DNA from: a bacterium
GTDB taxonomy: Bacteria > Bacillota > Bacilli > Lactobacillales > Streptococcaceae
Length of the DNA: 64,000 nucleotides
Direction of reading: 5' to 3'
NCBI GenBank assembly: GCA_905221145.1
Contig: CAJNCA010000008.1
Coordinates: forward strand, 1-64,000
The position numbers and the translations under genes are program-made. The notes below the pieces were generated by a model that searched no databases, was not told where the DNA came from, and was given only the letters and a program-made list of their open reading frames with translations. This document shows, piece after piece, positions 54,421-64,000 of this stretch. Numbering within the stretch: position 1 is the stretch's first letter; every line of letters starts with the position of its first letter.

Positions 54421-55131
54421 ATGGATAATATAATCTTTTTTATCAGTGTTTTTCTTGCTGGAATTCTTTCCTTCTTTTCTCCTTGTATTTTACCCTTGTT
54501 ACCTGTCTATGCAGGGGTCTTGTTGGATGACAAAGATGGTGCTCAAGCTTCTAGTGGAAAATATTCAATATCAAGTGTTAGTCTATTGCGAACTTTGGCC
54601 TTTATAGCAGGAATTTCCTTTGTTTTTATCTTACTGGGCTATGGAGCTGGTTTTTTAGGCAATTTGCTGTATGCTTCTTGGTTTCAGTATGTGACGGGTG
54701 CGGTTATCATTCTCTTGGGTTTGCACCAGATGGAAGTCTTACATTTGCAGGGACTCTACAAGGAAAGAAGGCTACAATTAAGGAGACAGGGGCAAAAGGG
54801 TAAGGGCTATAGTCAGGCATTTTTACTGGGGTTGACCTTTAGTTTTGCTTGGACGCCATGTGTGGGGCCGGTTCTGGGGTCTGTTTTGGCCTTGGCGGCT
54901 TCAGGTGGTTCAGGAGCTTGGCAGGGAGCTGGTCTCATGTTGATTTACACGCTGGGTTTGGCGCTACCATTTTTGGTTCTAGCTCTTGCCTCCAGCTATG
55001 TTTTGAAACATTTCCGAAAACTCCATCCCTACCTCGGGACCCTCAAAAAAGTGGGTGGTTTCCTCATTATCGTGATGGGAATCTTGGTGCTTTTGGGAAA
55101 TGCTTCCATTTTGACTACATTATTTGAATAG
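54421..55131 (+). CDS. ccdA: CcdA-type thiol-disulfide membrane transporter
   Basis: This 236-residue, six-helix protein of the DsbD/CcdA family has paired Cys in FFSPCILPLLPVY (Cys22) and FAWTPCVGPVLGS in helix 4. It moves reducing power from cytoplasmic thioredoxin across the membrane. It sits 13 bases before a thioredoxin-like lipoprotein and an MsrAB gene, so it feeds electrons to surface methionine-sulfoxide repair. The set is the CcdA2/Etrx2/MsrAB2 system known in pneumococcus. Confidence 0.92.
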   Translation: MDNIIFFISVFLAGILSFFSPCILPLLPVYAGVLLDDKDGAQASSGKYSISSVSLLRTLAFIAGISFVFILLGYGAGFLGNLLYASWFQYVTGAVIILLGLHQMEVLHLQGLYKERRLQLRRQGQKGKGYSQAFLLGLTFSFAWTPCVGPVLGSVLALAASGGSGAWQGAGLMLIYTLGLALPFLVLALASSYVLKHFRKLHPYLGTLKKVGGFLIIVMGILVLLGNASILTTLFE

Positions 55132-55144
55132 AGAGGAAGAAGAA

Positions 55145-55708
55145 ATGAAAAAATGGCAAACATGTCTCCTTGGAGTAGGATCAATCTGTTGCTTGGCAGC
55201 CTGTTCGGCTAAAAACATGGCAGAAGAATCTACTATGAAGGAGCAAACAAAAACAGAACAAGTCAGTGCGCAAACTGCGACTAAAGGTCAAGCAGTCGCT
55301 GATTTTGAACTAACAGGTGTAGACGGCAAGACCTACCGTTTGTCTGATTACAAGGGCAAGAAAGTTTATCTCAAATTCTGGGCTTCTTGGTGTTCCATCT
55401 GTCTAGCCAGCCTTCCAGATACGGACGAAATCGCTAAAGAAGCTGGTGATGACTATGTGGTCTTGACAGTGGTGTCTCCTGGTCACAAGGGAGAACAAGC
55501 TGAAGCGGATTTTAAGAACTGGTACAAGGGCTTGGATTATAAAAATTTCCCAGTTCTAATTGATCCATCAGGCAAACTTTTGGAAAGTTATGGTGTCCGT
55601 TCTTATCCAACTCAAGCCTTTATAGATAAGGAAGGAAAGCTGGTCAAAACGCAACCAGGTTTTATGGATAAGGATATGATTCTAAAAGAATTGAAAGAAA
55701 TGGGGTAG
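55145..55708 (+). CDS. TlpA-like thioredoxin lipoprotein
   Basis: This 187-residue protein has a signal peptide ending CLAAC with lipid Cys20, a short linker, then a TlpA/ResA thioredoxin fold with active site WCSIC (Cys83/Cys86) and cis-Pro in RSYPTQAF. It carries electrons from CcdA to MsrAB outside the membrane (pneumococcal Etrx2 equivalent). I start at the ATG at 55145 (ribosome site agaggaag); an in-frame TTG at 55124 lies inside the ccdA end. Nine bases separate it from msrAB. Confidence 0.9.
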   Translation: MKKWQTCLLGVGSICCLAACSAKNMAEESTMKEQTKTEQVSAQTATKGQAVADFELTGVDGKTYRLSDYKGKKVYLKFWASWCSICLASLPDTDEIAKEAGDDYVVLTVVSPGHKGEQAEADFKNWYKGLDYKNFPVLIDPSGKLLESYGVRSYPTQAFIDKEGKLVKTQPGFMDKDMILKELKEMG

Positions 55709-55717
55709 AGAAAGGTC

Positions 55718-56830
55718 ATGAATGATAAAGTAAAATTGTTTGTCTTGGCAGGGATTTTTTTCCTAGCCATAACCGGTTTCTATTTTCTATTGATGCGAAA
55801 TGCAGGGCAGACAGATAGCTCGCAAATTGAGAAAGCATCAGTTAGCCAAGGAGGAAAAACAGTGAAAAAAACAGAAGTGAGTAAAGATGCAGATTTGCAT
55901 GAAATTTATCTAGCTGGAGGATGTTTCTGGGGAGTGGAGGAATACTTCTCACGCGTTCCCGGAGTGACAGATGCCGTTTCAGGCTATGCAAACGGTAGAG
56001 GGGAAACAACCAAGTACGAATTGATTAACCAAACAGGACATGCGGAAACCGTCCATGTTACCTATGATGCCAAACAAATTTCCCTCAAGGAAATCCTGCT
56101 TCATTACTTCCGCATTATCAATCCAACCAGCAAAAATAAACAAGGAAATGATGTGGGGACCCAGTACCGTACTGGTGTTTATTACACAGATGACAAGGAT
56201 TTGGAAGTAATCAACCAAGTCTTTGATGAAGTTGCTAAGAAATACGACCAACCTTTAGCAGTTGAAAAGGAGCCCTTGAAGAATTTTGTGGTGGCTGAGG
56301 ATTATCACCAAGACTACCTCAAGAAAAATCCAAATGGCTACTGTCATATCAATGTCAATCAGGCGGCCTATCCCGTCATCGATGCCAGCAAATATCCGAA
56401 ACCAAGTGATGAGGAATTGAAGAAGACCTTGTCACCTGAGGAGTATGCAGTTACCCAGAAAAATCAAACAGAACGAGCTTTTTCAAACCGCTACTGGGAT
56501 AAATTTGAATCTGGTATCTATGTGGATGTAGCAACTGGCGAACCCCTCTTTTCATCAAAGGACAAGTTTGAGTCTGGTTGTGGTTGGCCTAGTTTCACCC
56601 AGCCCATCAGCCCAGATGTTGCCACTTACAAGGAAGATAAGTCCTACAATATGACGCGCATGGAAGTGCGGAGCCGAGTTGGAGATTCTCACCTTGGTCA
56701 TGTCTTTACGGATGGACCACAGGACAAGGGAGGCTTGCGCTACTGTATCAATAGTCTATCTATCCGCTTTATTCCTAAAGACCAAATGGAAGAAAAAGGC
56801 TATGCCTATTTACTAGATTATGTCGATTAA
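55718..56830 (+). CDS. msrAB: Peptide methionine sulfoxide reductase MsrA/MsrB fusion
   Basis: This 370-residue enzyme is anchored by one N-terminal helix (about 7-26). MsrA has [13 protein letters not shown] (catalytic Cys69), [10 protein letters not shown] and EDYHQDYL. MsrB (about 225-370) has [26 protein letters not shown], and catalytic Cys343 in [13 protein letters not shown]. The first half reduces S-, the second R-methionine sulfoxide in extracellular proteins. Reduced by the upstream thioredoxin lipoprotein and CcdA. The zmpR regulator follows after a 70-base gap with its own promoter. Confidence 0.95.
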   Translation: MNDKVKLFVLAGIFFLAITGFYFLLMRNAGQTDSSQIEKASVSQGGKTVKKTEVSKDADLHEIYLAGGCFWGVEEYFSRVPGVTDAVSGYANGRGETTKYELINQTGHAETVHVTYDAKQISLKEILLHYFRIINPTSKNKQGNDVGTQYRTGVYYTDDKDLEVINQVFDEVAKKYDQPLAVEKEPLKNFVVAEDYHQDYLKKNPNGYCHINVNQAAYPVIDASKYPKPSDEELKKTLSPEEYAVTQKNQTERAFSNRYWDKFESGIYVDVATGEPLFSSKDKFESGCGWPSFTQPISPDVATYKEDKSYNMTRMEVRSRVGDSHLGHVFTDGPQDKGGLRYCINSLSIRFIPKDQMEEKGYAYLLDYVD

Positions 56831-56862
56831 GAAGTCTTTCCTAAGCAGTTAGAGGAGAATTT

Positions 56863-56871
56863 TGCTATACT
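56863..56871 (+). promoter_or_regulatory. -10 element of zmpR-zmpS
   Basis: Extended -10 TGcTATACT (TATACT 56866-56871), 30 bases before the ATG; no good -35. Confidence 0.55.
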
Positions 56872-56900
56872 GATACTAGTAAGTGACAAAGGAGCAGAGC

Positions 56901-57638
56901 ATGACCTACACAATCTTAATCGTAGAGGATGAATATCTAGTAAGACAAGGCTTGACCAAGCTGGTCAATGTAGCAGCCTACGATATGGAAATCATCGGTC
57001 AGGCTGAAAATGGAAGGCAGGCTTGGGAATTGATTCAAAAACAGGTGCCAGATATCATTTTAACCGATATCAATATGCCTCAGCTGAATGGCATCCAGTT
57101 GGCCAGTCTGGTCCGAGAAACCTATCCTCAGGTTCACCTAGTTTTTTTGACCGGCTACGATGATTTTGATTATGCCTTGTCTGCTGTCAAACTCGGTGTG
57201 GATGACTACTTGCTCAAACCCTTTTCCCGTCAGGATATTGAGGAGATGTTGGGGAAAATCAAGCAAAAGTTGGACAAGGAAGAAAAGGAAGAGCAGTTAC
57301 AAGATTTATTAACCGATAAGTTTGAAGGAAACCTGGCTCAGAAGATCCAGTCTCATCTGGCTGATAGCCAATTTAGTTTAAAGTCTTTGGCCAGTGACTT
57401 GGGTTTTAGTCCGACTTATTTGAGTTCTTTGATTAAGAAAGAGTTGGGCTTGCCTTTTCAGGATTATCTGGTGAGAGAGCGTGTCAAACAAGCCAAGCTC
57501 TTGCTTCTGACTACGGATTTAAAGATTTATGAGATAGCCGAAAAGGTTGGCTTTGAAGATATGAACTACTTTACCCAACGCTTTAAACAGATTGCAGGTG
57601 TGACACCTCGTCAGTTTAAGAAGGGAGAAGGCCGATGA
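56901..57638 (+). CDS. zmpR: AraC-type response regulator (ZmpR/TCS09-like)
   Basis: This 245-residue protein has a receiver domain (1-115) with phosphoacceptor Asp56 in ILTDINMPQLNG and KP in YLLKPFSR, then an AraC DNA-binding domain (about 150-245) with SLKSLASDLGFSPTYLSSLI and IYEIAEKVGFEDMNYFTQRF. It is of the YesN type. The partner kinase overlaps its stop by four bases. Position ahead of a ZmpB-type protease equals pneumococcal TCS09 (zmpRS). Start at the ATG at 56901 (site aaaggag) instead of the GTG at 56883. Confidence 0.9.
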   Translation: MTYTILIVEDEYLVRQGLTKLVNVAAYDMEIIGQAENGRQAWELIQKQVPDIILTDINMPQLNGIQLASLVRETYPQVHLVFLTGYDDFDYALSAVKLGVDDYLLKPFSRQDIEEMLGKIKQKLDKEEKEEQLQDLLTDKFEGNLAQKIQSHLADSQFSLKSLASDLGFSPTYLSSLIKKELGLPFQDYLVRERVKQAKLLLLTTDLKIYEIAEKVGFEDMNYFTQRFKQIAGVTPRQFKKGEGR

Positions 57639-59326
57639 AGCGTTCTTCTCTTTTAGTCAGAATGGTTATTTCCATCTTTCTGGTCTTTCTCATTCTCCTA
57701 GCTCTGGTTGGGACTTTCTATTATCAATCTAGTTCATCAGCCATTGAGGCCACTATTGAGGGCAATAGCCAAACGACAATTAGCCAAACTAGCCACTTTA
57801 TCCAGTCTTATATCAAAAAATTAGAAACCACCTCGACTAGTTTGACCCAGCAGGCAGATGTTCTGACCTATGCTGAGAATCCAAGTCAAGACAAGATCAA
57901 GGGAATTCGAGAACTATTTTTGACTATCTTGAAGGCAGACCAGGACTTGAAAACTGTTGTGCTGGTGACTAAATCTGGTCAGGTTATTTCTACAGATGAT
58001 AGTGTGCAGATGAAAACCTCCTCTGATATGATGGCTGAGGATTGGTATCAGAAGGCCATTCATCAGGGGGCTAAACCAGTTTTAACACCAGCTCGTAAAT
58101 CGGACAGTCAGTGGGTCATTTCTGTTACTCAGGAACTTGTTGATGCAAAGGGGGCCAATCTTGGCGTACTTCGCTTGGATATTTCCTATGAAACTTTGGA
58201 AGCCTATCTTAACCAACTTCAGTTGGGTCAGCAGGGTTTTGCCTTTATCATCAATGAAAACCATGAATTTGTCTACCATCCTCAACACACAGTTTATAGT
58301 TCATCTAGCGAAATGGAGGCTATGAAACCCTACATCGAGACAGGTCAGGGCTATACTCCTGGCCATAAATCCTACGTCAGTCAGGAACAGATTGCAGGAA
58401 CTGATTGGACGGTTATAGGAGTTTCTTCGTTGGAAAAATTATCTCAAGTTCGGAGTCAGCTCTTGTGGACCTTGCTTGGGGCCAGTGTCACCTCTCTTCT
58501 TGCCTGTCTCTGCTTGGTGTGGTTCAGTCTCAGACGTTGGATTGCCCCTTTGAAGGATTTGAGAGAAACAATGTTGGACATTGCTTCTGGTACACAAAAT
58601 CTGCGTGCCAAGGAAACTGGTGCATATGAGTTGAGAGAAGTGACTCGCCAGTTTAATGCCATGTTGGATCAGATTGATCAGCTGATGGCAGATGTGCGCA
58701 AACAGGAAGAAACGACCCGTCAGTATGAACTTCAAGCCTTGTCGAGCCAGATTAACCCCCATTTTCTCTACAACACATTGGACACCATCATCTGGATGGC
58801 TGAATTTCAGGATAGTCAGCGAGTGGTTCAGGTGACCAAGTCCTTGGCGACCTATTTTCGCCTAGCGCTCAATCAGGGTAAAGATTTGATTTGCCTGTCT
58901 GACGAAATTAACCATGTTCGCCAGTATCTCTTTATCCAGAAACAACGTTATGGGGATAAGCTGGAATATGAAATTGATGAAAATCCTGCCTTTGATAACT
59001 TAGTCTTGCCCAAGTTGGTGTTACAACCTCTGGTGGAAAATGCTCTTTACCATGGCATCAAGGAGAAGGAAGGTCAGGGACATATTAGAGTTTCTGTCCA
59101 GAAACAGGATACAGGACTAGTCATCCGCATTGAGGATGACGGCGTTGGATTTCAAAATGCTGGCGATAGTAGTCAAAGTCAGCTTAAACGTGGAGGAGTA
59201 GGTCTTCAAAATGTTGATCAACGTTTCAAACTTCATTTTGGAGACAATTACCAGATGAAGATTGATTCTGCATCTGACAAAGGAACGACGGTTGAAATAT
59301 ACATAAATAGAATAGAAACTAGCTAA
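57635..59326 (+). CDS. zmpS: YesM-type sensor histidine kinase (ZmpS/TCS09-like)
   Basis: This 563-residue protein has an N-terminal helix (about 10-30), an extracellular dCache-type sensor (about 35-275), a second helix (about 275-298), a HAMP linker and a HisKA-7TM-like/His_kinase domain. The phosphorylated His376 is in QINPHFLYNTLDTI, N-box LVENALYHGI, and G-box DDGVGF. It pairs with ZmpR through an ATGA overlap. The signal is unknown; related sensors respond to sugars or surface stress. A terminator follows at 59325. Confidence 0.9.
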   Translation: MKRSSLLVRMVISIFLVFLILLALVGTFYYQSSSSAIEATIEGNSQTTISQTSHFIQSYIKKLETTSTSLTQQADVLTYAENPSQDKIKGIRELFLTILKADQDLKTVVLVTKSGQVISTDDSVQMKTSSDMMAEDWYQKAIHQGAKPVLTPARKSDSQWVISVTQELVDAKGANLGVLRLDISYETLEAYLNQLQLGQQGFAFIINENHEFVYHPQHTVYSSSSEMEAMKPYIETGQGYTPGHKSYVSQEQIAGTDWTVIGVSSLEKLSQVRSQLLWTLLGASVTSLLACLCLVWFSLRRWIAPLKDLRETMLDIASGTQNLRAKETGAYELREVTRQFNAMLDQIDQLMADVRKQEETTRQYELQALSSQINPHFLYNTLDTIIWMAEFQDSQRVVQVTKSLATYFRLALNQGKDLICLSDEINHVRQYLFIQKQRYGDKLEYEIDENPAFDNLVLPKLVLQPLVENALYHGIKEKEGQGHIRVSVQKQDTGLVIRIEDDGVGFQNAGDSSQSQLKRGGVGLQNVDQRFKLHFGDNYQMKIDSASDKGTTVEIYINRIETS

Positions 59327-59352
59327 CTCCCGGTCAATTCTGGGAGTTTTAT
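59325..59352 (+). terminator. Terminator after zmpS
   Basis: Arms aactcccgg / ctgggagtt (59325-59333 / 59340-59348) with one mismatch and a 6-base loop, followed by tttatg. Confidence 0.8.
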
Positions 59353-59385
59353 GCGTAATCGAGAAAGCTTTCTAGGTTGTCTATC

Positions 59386-59414
59386 TTGCTAAAAATAAGA
59401 AAAAACGATATGAT
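59386..59414 (+). promoter_or_regulatory. Promoter of the UPF0340 gene (and possibly zmpB)
   Basis: TTGCTA (59386-59391), 17 bases, TATGAT (59409-59414). The in-frame ATG at 59420 would be leaderless, while the one at 59441 has a ribosome site. Confidence 0.65.
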
Positions 59415-59440
59415 AGATAATGACAAAAGAGGTATCAAGT

Positions 59441-60004
59441 ATGAAGGAAAAAGACATTCAAAGAGAAACAAGCCAGATTGTAGAAGATGTGTTGGAAAAG
59501 GCCAATTTGAAGCAAGGATCTATCTTTGTTTTGGGCCTCTCTTCTAGTGAGGTGATAGGTGGTCAGATTGGTAAGGAATCCAGCCAAGAAATTGGTGAAA
59601 TCATTGTAAGAACCATTCTAGATATCCTAGAGGAAAAAGGAATTCATCTAGCTGTTCAAGGTTGTGAACATGTTAATCGGGCCCTCGTTGTTGAACGTCA
59701 GGTGGCAGAGCAGTTTGGCCTGGAAATCGTCAGTGTCCTTCCGACTCTTCATGCAGGAGGTTCGGGTCAGTTAGCAGCCTTCAAGTTTATGCAGAATCCA
59801 GTTGAGGTTGAATTTATCAAGGCTCATGCTGGATTGGATATCGGAGATACTGCAATTGGCATGCATATTAAGCATGTTCAGGTTCCGATTCGTCCTCTTT
59901 TGAGAGAGATTGGTCATGCCCACGTAACGGCTCTTGCTAGTCGACCAAAATTAATCGGAGGTGCGCGTGCGCACTATCCGCAAGATTCTATTAGAAAGTC
60001 GTGA
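59441..60004 (+). CDS. UPF0340 / TIGR01440 family protein
   Basis: This 187-residue, soluble alpha/beta protein resembles Bacillus Ywl[39 protein letters not shown] and the end [17 protein letters not shown] are family landmarks; function unknown. I start at 59441 (site gaggt) rather than 59420, which lies only five bases from the -10. It ends three bases before the zmpB ATG and no promoter separates them, so the two probably share a transcript. Confidence 0.88.
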   Translation: MKEKDIQRETSQIVEDVLEKANLKQGSIFVLGLSSSEVIGGQIGKESSQEIGEIIVRTILDILEEKGIHLAVQGCEHVNRALVVERQVAEQFGLEIVSVLPTLHAGGSGQLAAFKFMQNPVEVEFIKAHAGLDIGDTAIGMHIKHVQVPIRPLLREIGHAHVTALASRPKLIGGARAHYPQDSIRKS

Positions 60005-60006
60005 GA

Positions 60007-63000
60007 ATGAGAAAAACAAGACAACAACTAGAAAAAATCACCAAATATTCGATTCGTAAGCTCACTGTTGGGGTAGGTCCTGTAGCCATCGGGGCCTTCC
60101 TTTTTGGTGCTAGTACCTTTTCAGTAGATAAGGTGCAAGCCAATGAAGTTGGTGGTGCTCATAGCGTTCATTACCGTTATTTGGCAGAGCAGGAATTGAC
60201 CGAGTCTGAAAAAGCCCTGATTCACCATGAGGTTCCAACAGAATTTCAAGATGATGGTATTCTTTATGTGGTTTATCGTAAGAAGGCAACTAACAGTCAA
60301 CAACTTCCATACACAGGAAGTAAGGAGCTAGCTCTAGCAGGCCTTGGCTTGGCAACGGCTTCTCTAGCAGTCTTTTTGGTGTCCAAAAAAGGTCGCAAAG
60401 AGGTTCTAGGCGTTCTCTTGATTGGTTCTTTAGGAGCCAGCACCTTTGTACCTTATGGTACGTTTGCGTTTGAAAATAAAGAATTGCTTTCTTATAACCA
60501 AACTATTTCAGCCTCTACACATGAAGGCTTGGCTGAAGGGATTATCCACATTGATGGCTATGAATACATTGGTTACTTCAAGGAAGCGGAACTCCATCCA
60601 TCAAGACCAGCTTCAGCTGAAAAGTCTCAGTTGCCAGTAGAAAAGCAAAGTTCAAAAGAAATAGAGAAAACAGAAGTCGTTCAAGAAAGACATGCGGTTA
60701 CTCCAGAAACTATCGTTGAGAATCCTGTAGTAGAGACTCCAGTTTCTCCTGCGGTTGAAGAAAAAACAGTTTCTGAGAAGCCTCAGACAAGACAAGAAGA
60801 GAGCTTGGTGGAGATTCCTTTTGAAACGGTGACAAGTCCAGATGCGAATTTAGCAGAAAGACAGACTCGTATCGTCACAGTCGGAGTAAAGGGTCAGCGT
60901 CGAATTGTAACCAAAGTTTCGGTGGTCAATGGTCAAGAAGTTAGAGAAGTCATTGAAGACCAAGTGGTTCAAAATCCTGTGTCGCAAGTCATTACAGTCG
61001 GAACTAAGAAAGAGGTGCAACCTGCCCCAACTCCAGTACCACAAGCTGAACCAAGTCAACAAGTAGCTAAAGGTACGCAAGAAGAAGTCAAAGCAAGTCA
61101 AGCCCTAACGCAGCCCGAATTACCAGAAGCTCCAGTTGAAGCCAAAGGCACCCAAGAAGAAGGTAAGGCAGGCCAATCCTTAACGCAGCCAGAAATGCCA
61201 GAATCTCCAGTTGAAGCCAAAGGTACTCAAGAAGGTAAGGCAGGCCAAGCTTTAACGCAACCTGAAATGCCAGAGGCTCCAGTAGAAGCCAAAGGGACTC
61301 AAGAAGAAGGTAAGGCAGGCCAATCCTTAACGCAGCCCGAATTACCAGAAGCTCCAGTAGAAGTAAAAGGCACACAAGAGGAAGGTAAGGCAGGTCAAGC
61401 TTTAGTACAGCCAGAACTTCCTGAATATACAGAAGCAGTTTCAACTAAGGGAACACAAGAACTAGGAAAAGAAGGTCAAGCTACAGAGCAACCAGCAAAT
61501 CCAGAATATAAAGTAACAACTGGTACAGTTGAAAAGTCTACGGAAAGTGAACTAGATTTTACAACAGAAGTAGTTCCTGATGATACAAAATATGTAGATG
61601 AAGAAGTAGTTGAACGGCAAGGTACTAAAGGAGTTCAAGTTACGAAAACAACTTATGAAACAGTGGAAGGTGTCGAAACAGATAAAGTCGTATCTACAAC
61701 GACAGAAGTGAAAACTCCTGCCGTTTCTAAAGTCGTTAAAAAAGGGACAAAACCAATTGAAGGAACAAAAGTTGAAACAAGAGAAGAAGCCATTCCTTTT
61801 GAAACAAAAACAGAAGAGGATGATACTTTAAAACGAGGAACAACTAAAGTTGCTCAAGAAGGTGTAGACGGTAAGAAACAAATTACTGAAACGTATAAAA
61901 CGATTCGTGGAGAAAAAACAAGTGAAGCTCCAACAGTAGAAGAAAAAGTTATCTTACAACCTCAAGATAAAATTATTAAGCAAGGCACAAAAGGGTTAGA
62001 AAAGCCAACATTACAATGGGCAAATACTGAAAAAGATGTTTTGAAGAAGAGCGCAACAGCTAGTTATACATTAAATAAACCAGCTGGAGTAGAAATCAAA
62101 TCAATCAAATTAGCGTTGAAAGATAAAGATGGACAACTTGTAAAAGAAGTAACGGTATCTGAAAATAATTTAAACGCTACTTTAGATAAATTGAAATATT
62201 ATCAAGGATACACTCTATCTACTACGATGGTTTATGATCGTGGAGAAGGCGAAGAAACTGAGAAATTAGAAGATAAACAAATTCAGTTAGACCTCAAAAA
62301 AGTTGAAATCAAGAACATCAAAGAAACAAGTTTGATGAGTATGGATGCTGAAGGAAAAGAAACAGATAAGAGCTTATTAACTGAAAAGCCAACAGATGTT
62401 GCTCCATTATATTTACGTGTAACAACGCATGATAATAAGACAACAAGACTTGCAGTAAGTTCTGTTGAAGAAGTTGTTGTTGATGGGAAAACATTGTACA
62501 AAGTTGTAGCGAAAGCTCCAGACTTAGTTCAACGTAGAGCAGATGATACTTTCAGTGAAGAGTATGTTCATTACTTTGAAAAACAAAAAGCACACGAAGG
62601 TGATGTATATTATAGTTTTAATGACTTGGTAACAGCTATGAAAGCTAACCCAAGTGGTACTTTTAAACTTGGTACAGACCTTAATGCTGCTAACGTACCA
62701 ACTCCAAATAAACAATATGTACCTGGTAAATTTAGCGGAACTTTAACAAGTGTCGATGGAAAACATTATACAATTCACAATATGGCTCGTCAGTTATTTG
62801 ATAATGTTGAAGGCGCTACAATTAATAACATTAACTTAGGTAATGTTAATATTAATATGCCTTGGATTGAAAATATTTCAGCACTATCAAGAGTAGCTAA
62901 AAACTCCACAGTTGAAAATGTCAAGGTAACTGGTAGCATCCTTGGTAAAGATGGTATTGCAGGTATTGTAAACAAAGTGGACGTTGGTGGTTTATTACAA

Positions 63001-64000
63001 AATGTTGCCTTTGTTGGTAAACTTACTGGTGTCGGCGATAAAGGCTGGGATATGGGCGGTATTTCTGGAGAAGTTTGGAAAGGGAATATTAAAAAAGCCT
63101 ATGTTGATGCTGATATTGTAGCAAATAAAGCTCGTATTGGTGGTCTTGTTGCTAGAACAGATAATGGTTACGATGGAAATGGGGTTAATAAATACGCATT
63201 TACTAGTCAATCTGTCGTTAAAGGAACTATTAAGGTGAAAACTCCTGTTGAAGTTGGTGGTTTCATTAGTAAAAACTATCCATGGGGTCGAGTTCTTGAT
63301 ACTGTTACAATGATGAAAGTTGAAAATGGTGAAGAATTCTATGGTTCTAAAGACCTTGTTGATGAAGATGGATACTTTACAAATAATTGGATAGATAGAA
63401 ACTATGTTGTTACAGGTGTGAGTGAAGGGAAACGTTCATTCAAATATTCTCGTAGTAAACGAATCCAAGAAATCAGCTTAGAAGAAGCTAACAAGAAAAT
63501 AGAGTCATTCGGAATTACAGCCGATAAATTCGAAATTGCTCCACTTGTGGAAGATAAACTAAACCAAGTGAAACCAAAATCTGATACTTATAAAGAGATT
63601 CAAGATTATAATGCAGATCGTGAACTTGCTTACCGTAATATTGAAAAACTTCAACCATTCTACAATAAAGAATGGATTATCAATCAAGGAAATAAAATTC
63701 CTGCAGGTTCTAAATTATTAACGACTGAAGTATTATCTGTAACAGGTATGAAAGATGGACAATTTGTAACGGACTTATCTGATGTTGATCATATTATGAT
63801 TCATTACGCTGATGGAACGAAAGAAGAAAAAGCTGTATCAGCTAAAGCTGCGTCAAACGTAGAACAAGTAAAAGAATACGGTATTACAGATTTAGGTGAT
63901 GTAGTTTACACACCAAATATGGTAGTTAAAGACCGTACTCAACTAATCAGTGAGATTAAAACGAAATTAGATAGTGTTCAATTAATTTCACAAGAAGTTC
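60007..64000 (+). CDS. zmpB: ZmpB-type zinc metalloprotease (M26), 3' end outside window
   Basis: Open to the last base (1331 codons visible). The N-terminus is a YSIRK-type signal (YSIRKLTVG at 14-22), followed by the hallmark of this family: an N-terminal LPYTG motif (100-104) and two membrane helices. Acidic 25-codon repeats ([10 protein letters not shown], 61072-61512) and three G5 domains (about 265-335, 515-585, 590-665) follow, then the Peptidase_M26_N-like region ([18 protein letters not shown], about 865 on). The HExxH catalytic site is expected beyond the edge. It cleaves host proteins. No independent promoter or strong ribosome site precedes it. ZmpB is chosen over Iga or ZmpC by its place downstream of zmpRS. 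Confidence 0.85.
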   Translation, partial: MRKTRQQLEKITKYSIRKLTVGVGPVAIGAFLFGASTFSVDKVQANEVGGAHSVHYRYLAEQELTESEKALIHHEVPTEFQDDGILYVVYRKKATNSQQLPYTGSKELALAGLGLATASLAVFLVSKKGRKEVLGVLLIGSLGASTFVPYGTFAFENKELLSYNQTISASTHEGLAEGIIHIDGYEYIGYFKEAELHPSRPASAEKSQLPVEKQSSKEIEKTEVVQERHAVTPETIVENPVVETPVSPAVEEKTVSEKPQTRQEESLVEIPFETVTSPDANLAERQTRIVTVGVKGQRRIVTKVSVVNGQEVREVIEDQVVQNPVSQVITVGTKKEVQPAPTPVPQAEPSQQVAKGTQEEVKASQALTQPELPEAPVEAKGTQEEGKAGQSLTQPEMPESPVEAKGTQEGKAGQALTQPEMPEAPVEAKGTQEEGKAGQSLTQPELPEAPVEVKGTQEEGKAGQALVQPELPEYTEAVSTKGTQELGKEGQATEQPANPEYKVTTGTVEKSTESELDFTTEVVPDDTKYVDEEVVERQGTKGVQVTKTTYETVEGVETDKVVSTTTEVKTPAVSKVVKKGTKPIEGTKVETREEAIPFETKTEEDDTLKRGTTKVAQEGVDGKKQITETYKTIRGEKTSEAPTVEEKVILQPQDKIIKQGTKGLEKPTLQWANTEKDVLKKSATASYTLNKPAGVEIKSIKLALKDKDGQLVKEVTVSENNLNATLDKLKYYQGYTLSTTMVYDRGEGEETEKLEDKQIQLDLKKVEIKNIKETSLMSMDAEGKETDKSLLTEKPTDVAPLYLRVTTHDNKTTRLAVSSVEEVVVDGKTLYKVVAKAPDLVQRRADDTFSEEYVHYFEKQKAHEGDVYYSFNDLVTAMKANPSGTFKLGTDLNAANVPTPNKQYVPGKFSGTLTSVDGKHYTIHNMARQLFDNVEGATINNINLGNVNINMPWIENISALSRVAKNSTVENVKVTGSILGKDGIAGIVNKVDVGGLLQNVAFVGKLTGVGDKGWDMGGISGEVWKGNIKKAYVDADIVANKARIGGLVARTDNGYDGNGVNKYAFTSQSVVKGTIKVKTPVEVGGFISKNYPWGRVLDTVTMMKVENGEEFYGSKDLVDEDGYFTNNWIDRNYVVTGVSEGKRSFKYSRSKRIQEISLEEANKKIESFGITADKFEIAPLVEDKLNQVKPKSDTYKEIQDYNADRELAYRNIEKLQPFYNKEWIINQGNKIPAGSKLLTTEVLSVTGMKDGQFVTDLSDVDHIMIHYADGTKEEKAVSAKAASNVEQVKEYGITDLGDVVYTPNMVVKDRTQLISEIKTKLDSVQLISQEV
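61072..61512 (+). repeat. 25-codon repeats in the zmpB N-terminal region
   Basis: GTQEE(G/V)KAGQ-type units start at 61072, 61147, 61222, 61294 and 61369, with a degenerate sixth at 61450. The period is 75 bp; the third copy is 72 bp. Pro/Glu-rich spacer with likely variable copy number. Confidence 0.88.

Overview
The window reads as the chromosome of a mitis-group Streptococcus (S. mitis, S. oralis, S. infantis or a close relative). Reasons: low-GC DNA; YSIRK signal peptides and LPNTG anchors; extended -10 promoters (TGnTATAAT); a BOX repeat; a lysine-type MurE; and gene blocks I recognise from S. pneumoniae (ypmB-like/aspC/asnS, rpsF-ssb-rpsR, murE/murJ/aliB, murC-mltG-greA, pncB-nadE, ccdA/thioredoxin/msrAB/zmpR/zmpS/zmpB). 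From memory, these blocks lie far apart in pneumococcal genomes (around SP_1545-SP_1517, SP_1423-SP_1420 and SP_0658-SP_0664), so their adjacency here suggests a rearranged relative rather than S. pneumoniae itself. No CRISPR array, tRNA, rRNA or intact insertion sequence was found.

Layout. 1-2295: 3' end of a wall-anchored Rib-repeat surface protein, then two terminators. 2509-7859: a flavin reductase, an MFS exporter with a possible 20-residue peptide ORF before it, and the ypmB-like/aspC/asnS operon. 8137-21454: two giant paralogous YSIRK/LPNTG adhesin-like proteins (1881 and 2445 aa) in tandem, ending in identical terminators; they are the main accessory feature. 21618-28924: the rpsF-ssb-rpsR operon, then housekeeping genes (acetyltransferase, HAD-cyclophilin fusion, CvfD, tRNA methyltransferase, GIY-YIG protein ending inside a BOX element, PpaC, a papain-like amidase fold protein, a CsbD-like stress protein). 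28971-34306: divergent murE and murJ with overlapping promoters, then the AliB peptide-binding lipoprotein. 34622-47945: a PH-like protein, two PLP sulfur amino-acid enzymes behind a Met-box, an Snf2 helicase, murC, two acetyltransferases, mltG, greA, an amino-acid permease and another acetyltransferase. 48024-51015: a small accessory island with a decayed HAD gene, an ABC efflux/immunity-type pair and an HTH/membrane-protein pair. 51131-53412: pncB-nadE for NAD salvage. 54421-64000: extracellular methionine-sulfoxide repair (CcdA, thioredoxin lipoprotein, MsrAB), the ZmpR/ZmpS two-component system, a UPF0340 protein, and the first 1331 codons of a ZmpB-type M26 metalloprotease cut by the window edge.

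How the genes fit together. Much of the window serves the cell surface: peptidoglycan precursor synthesis and flipping (MurE, MurJ, MurC), glycan processing (MltG), four wall- or surface-attached proteins, peptide uptake (AliB) and repair of oxidised surface proteins. The most unusual points are the mosaic giant adhesin pair between asnS and rpsF, three promoter/start arrangements that predict leaderless mRNAs, the overlapping murE/murJ promoters, a perfect Met-box, a gene that borrows its C-terminus from a BOX repeat, and the small-peptide/MFS pair. I found no clearly undescribed multi-gene defence or synthesis system.
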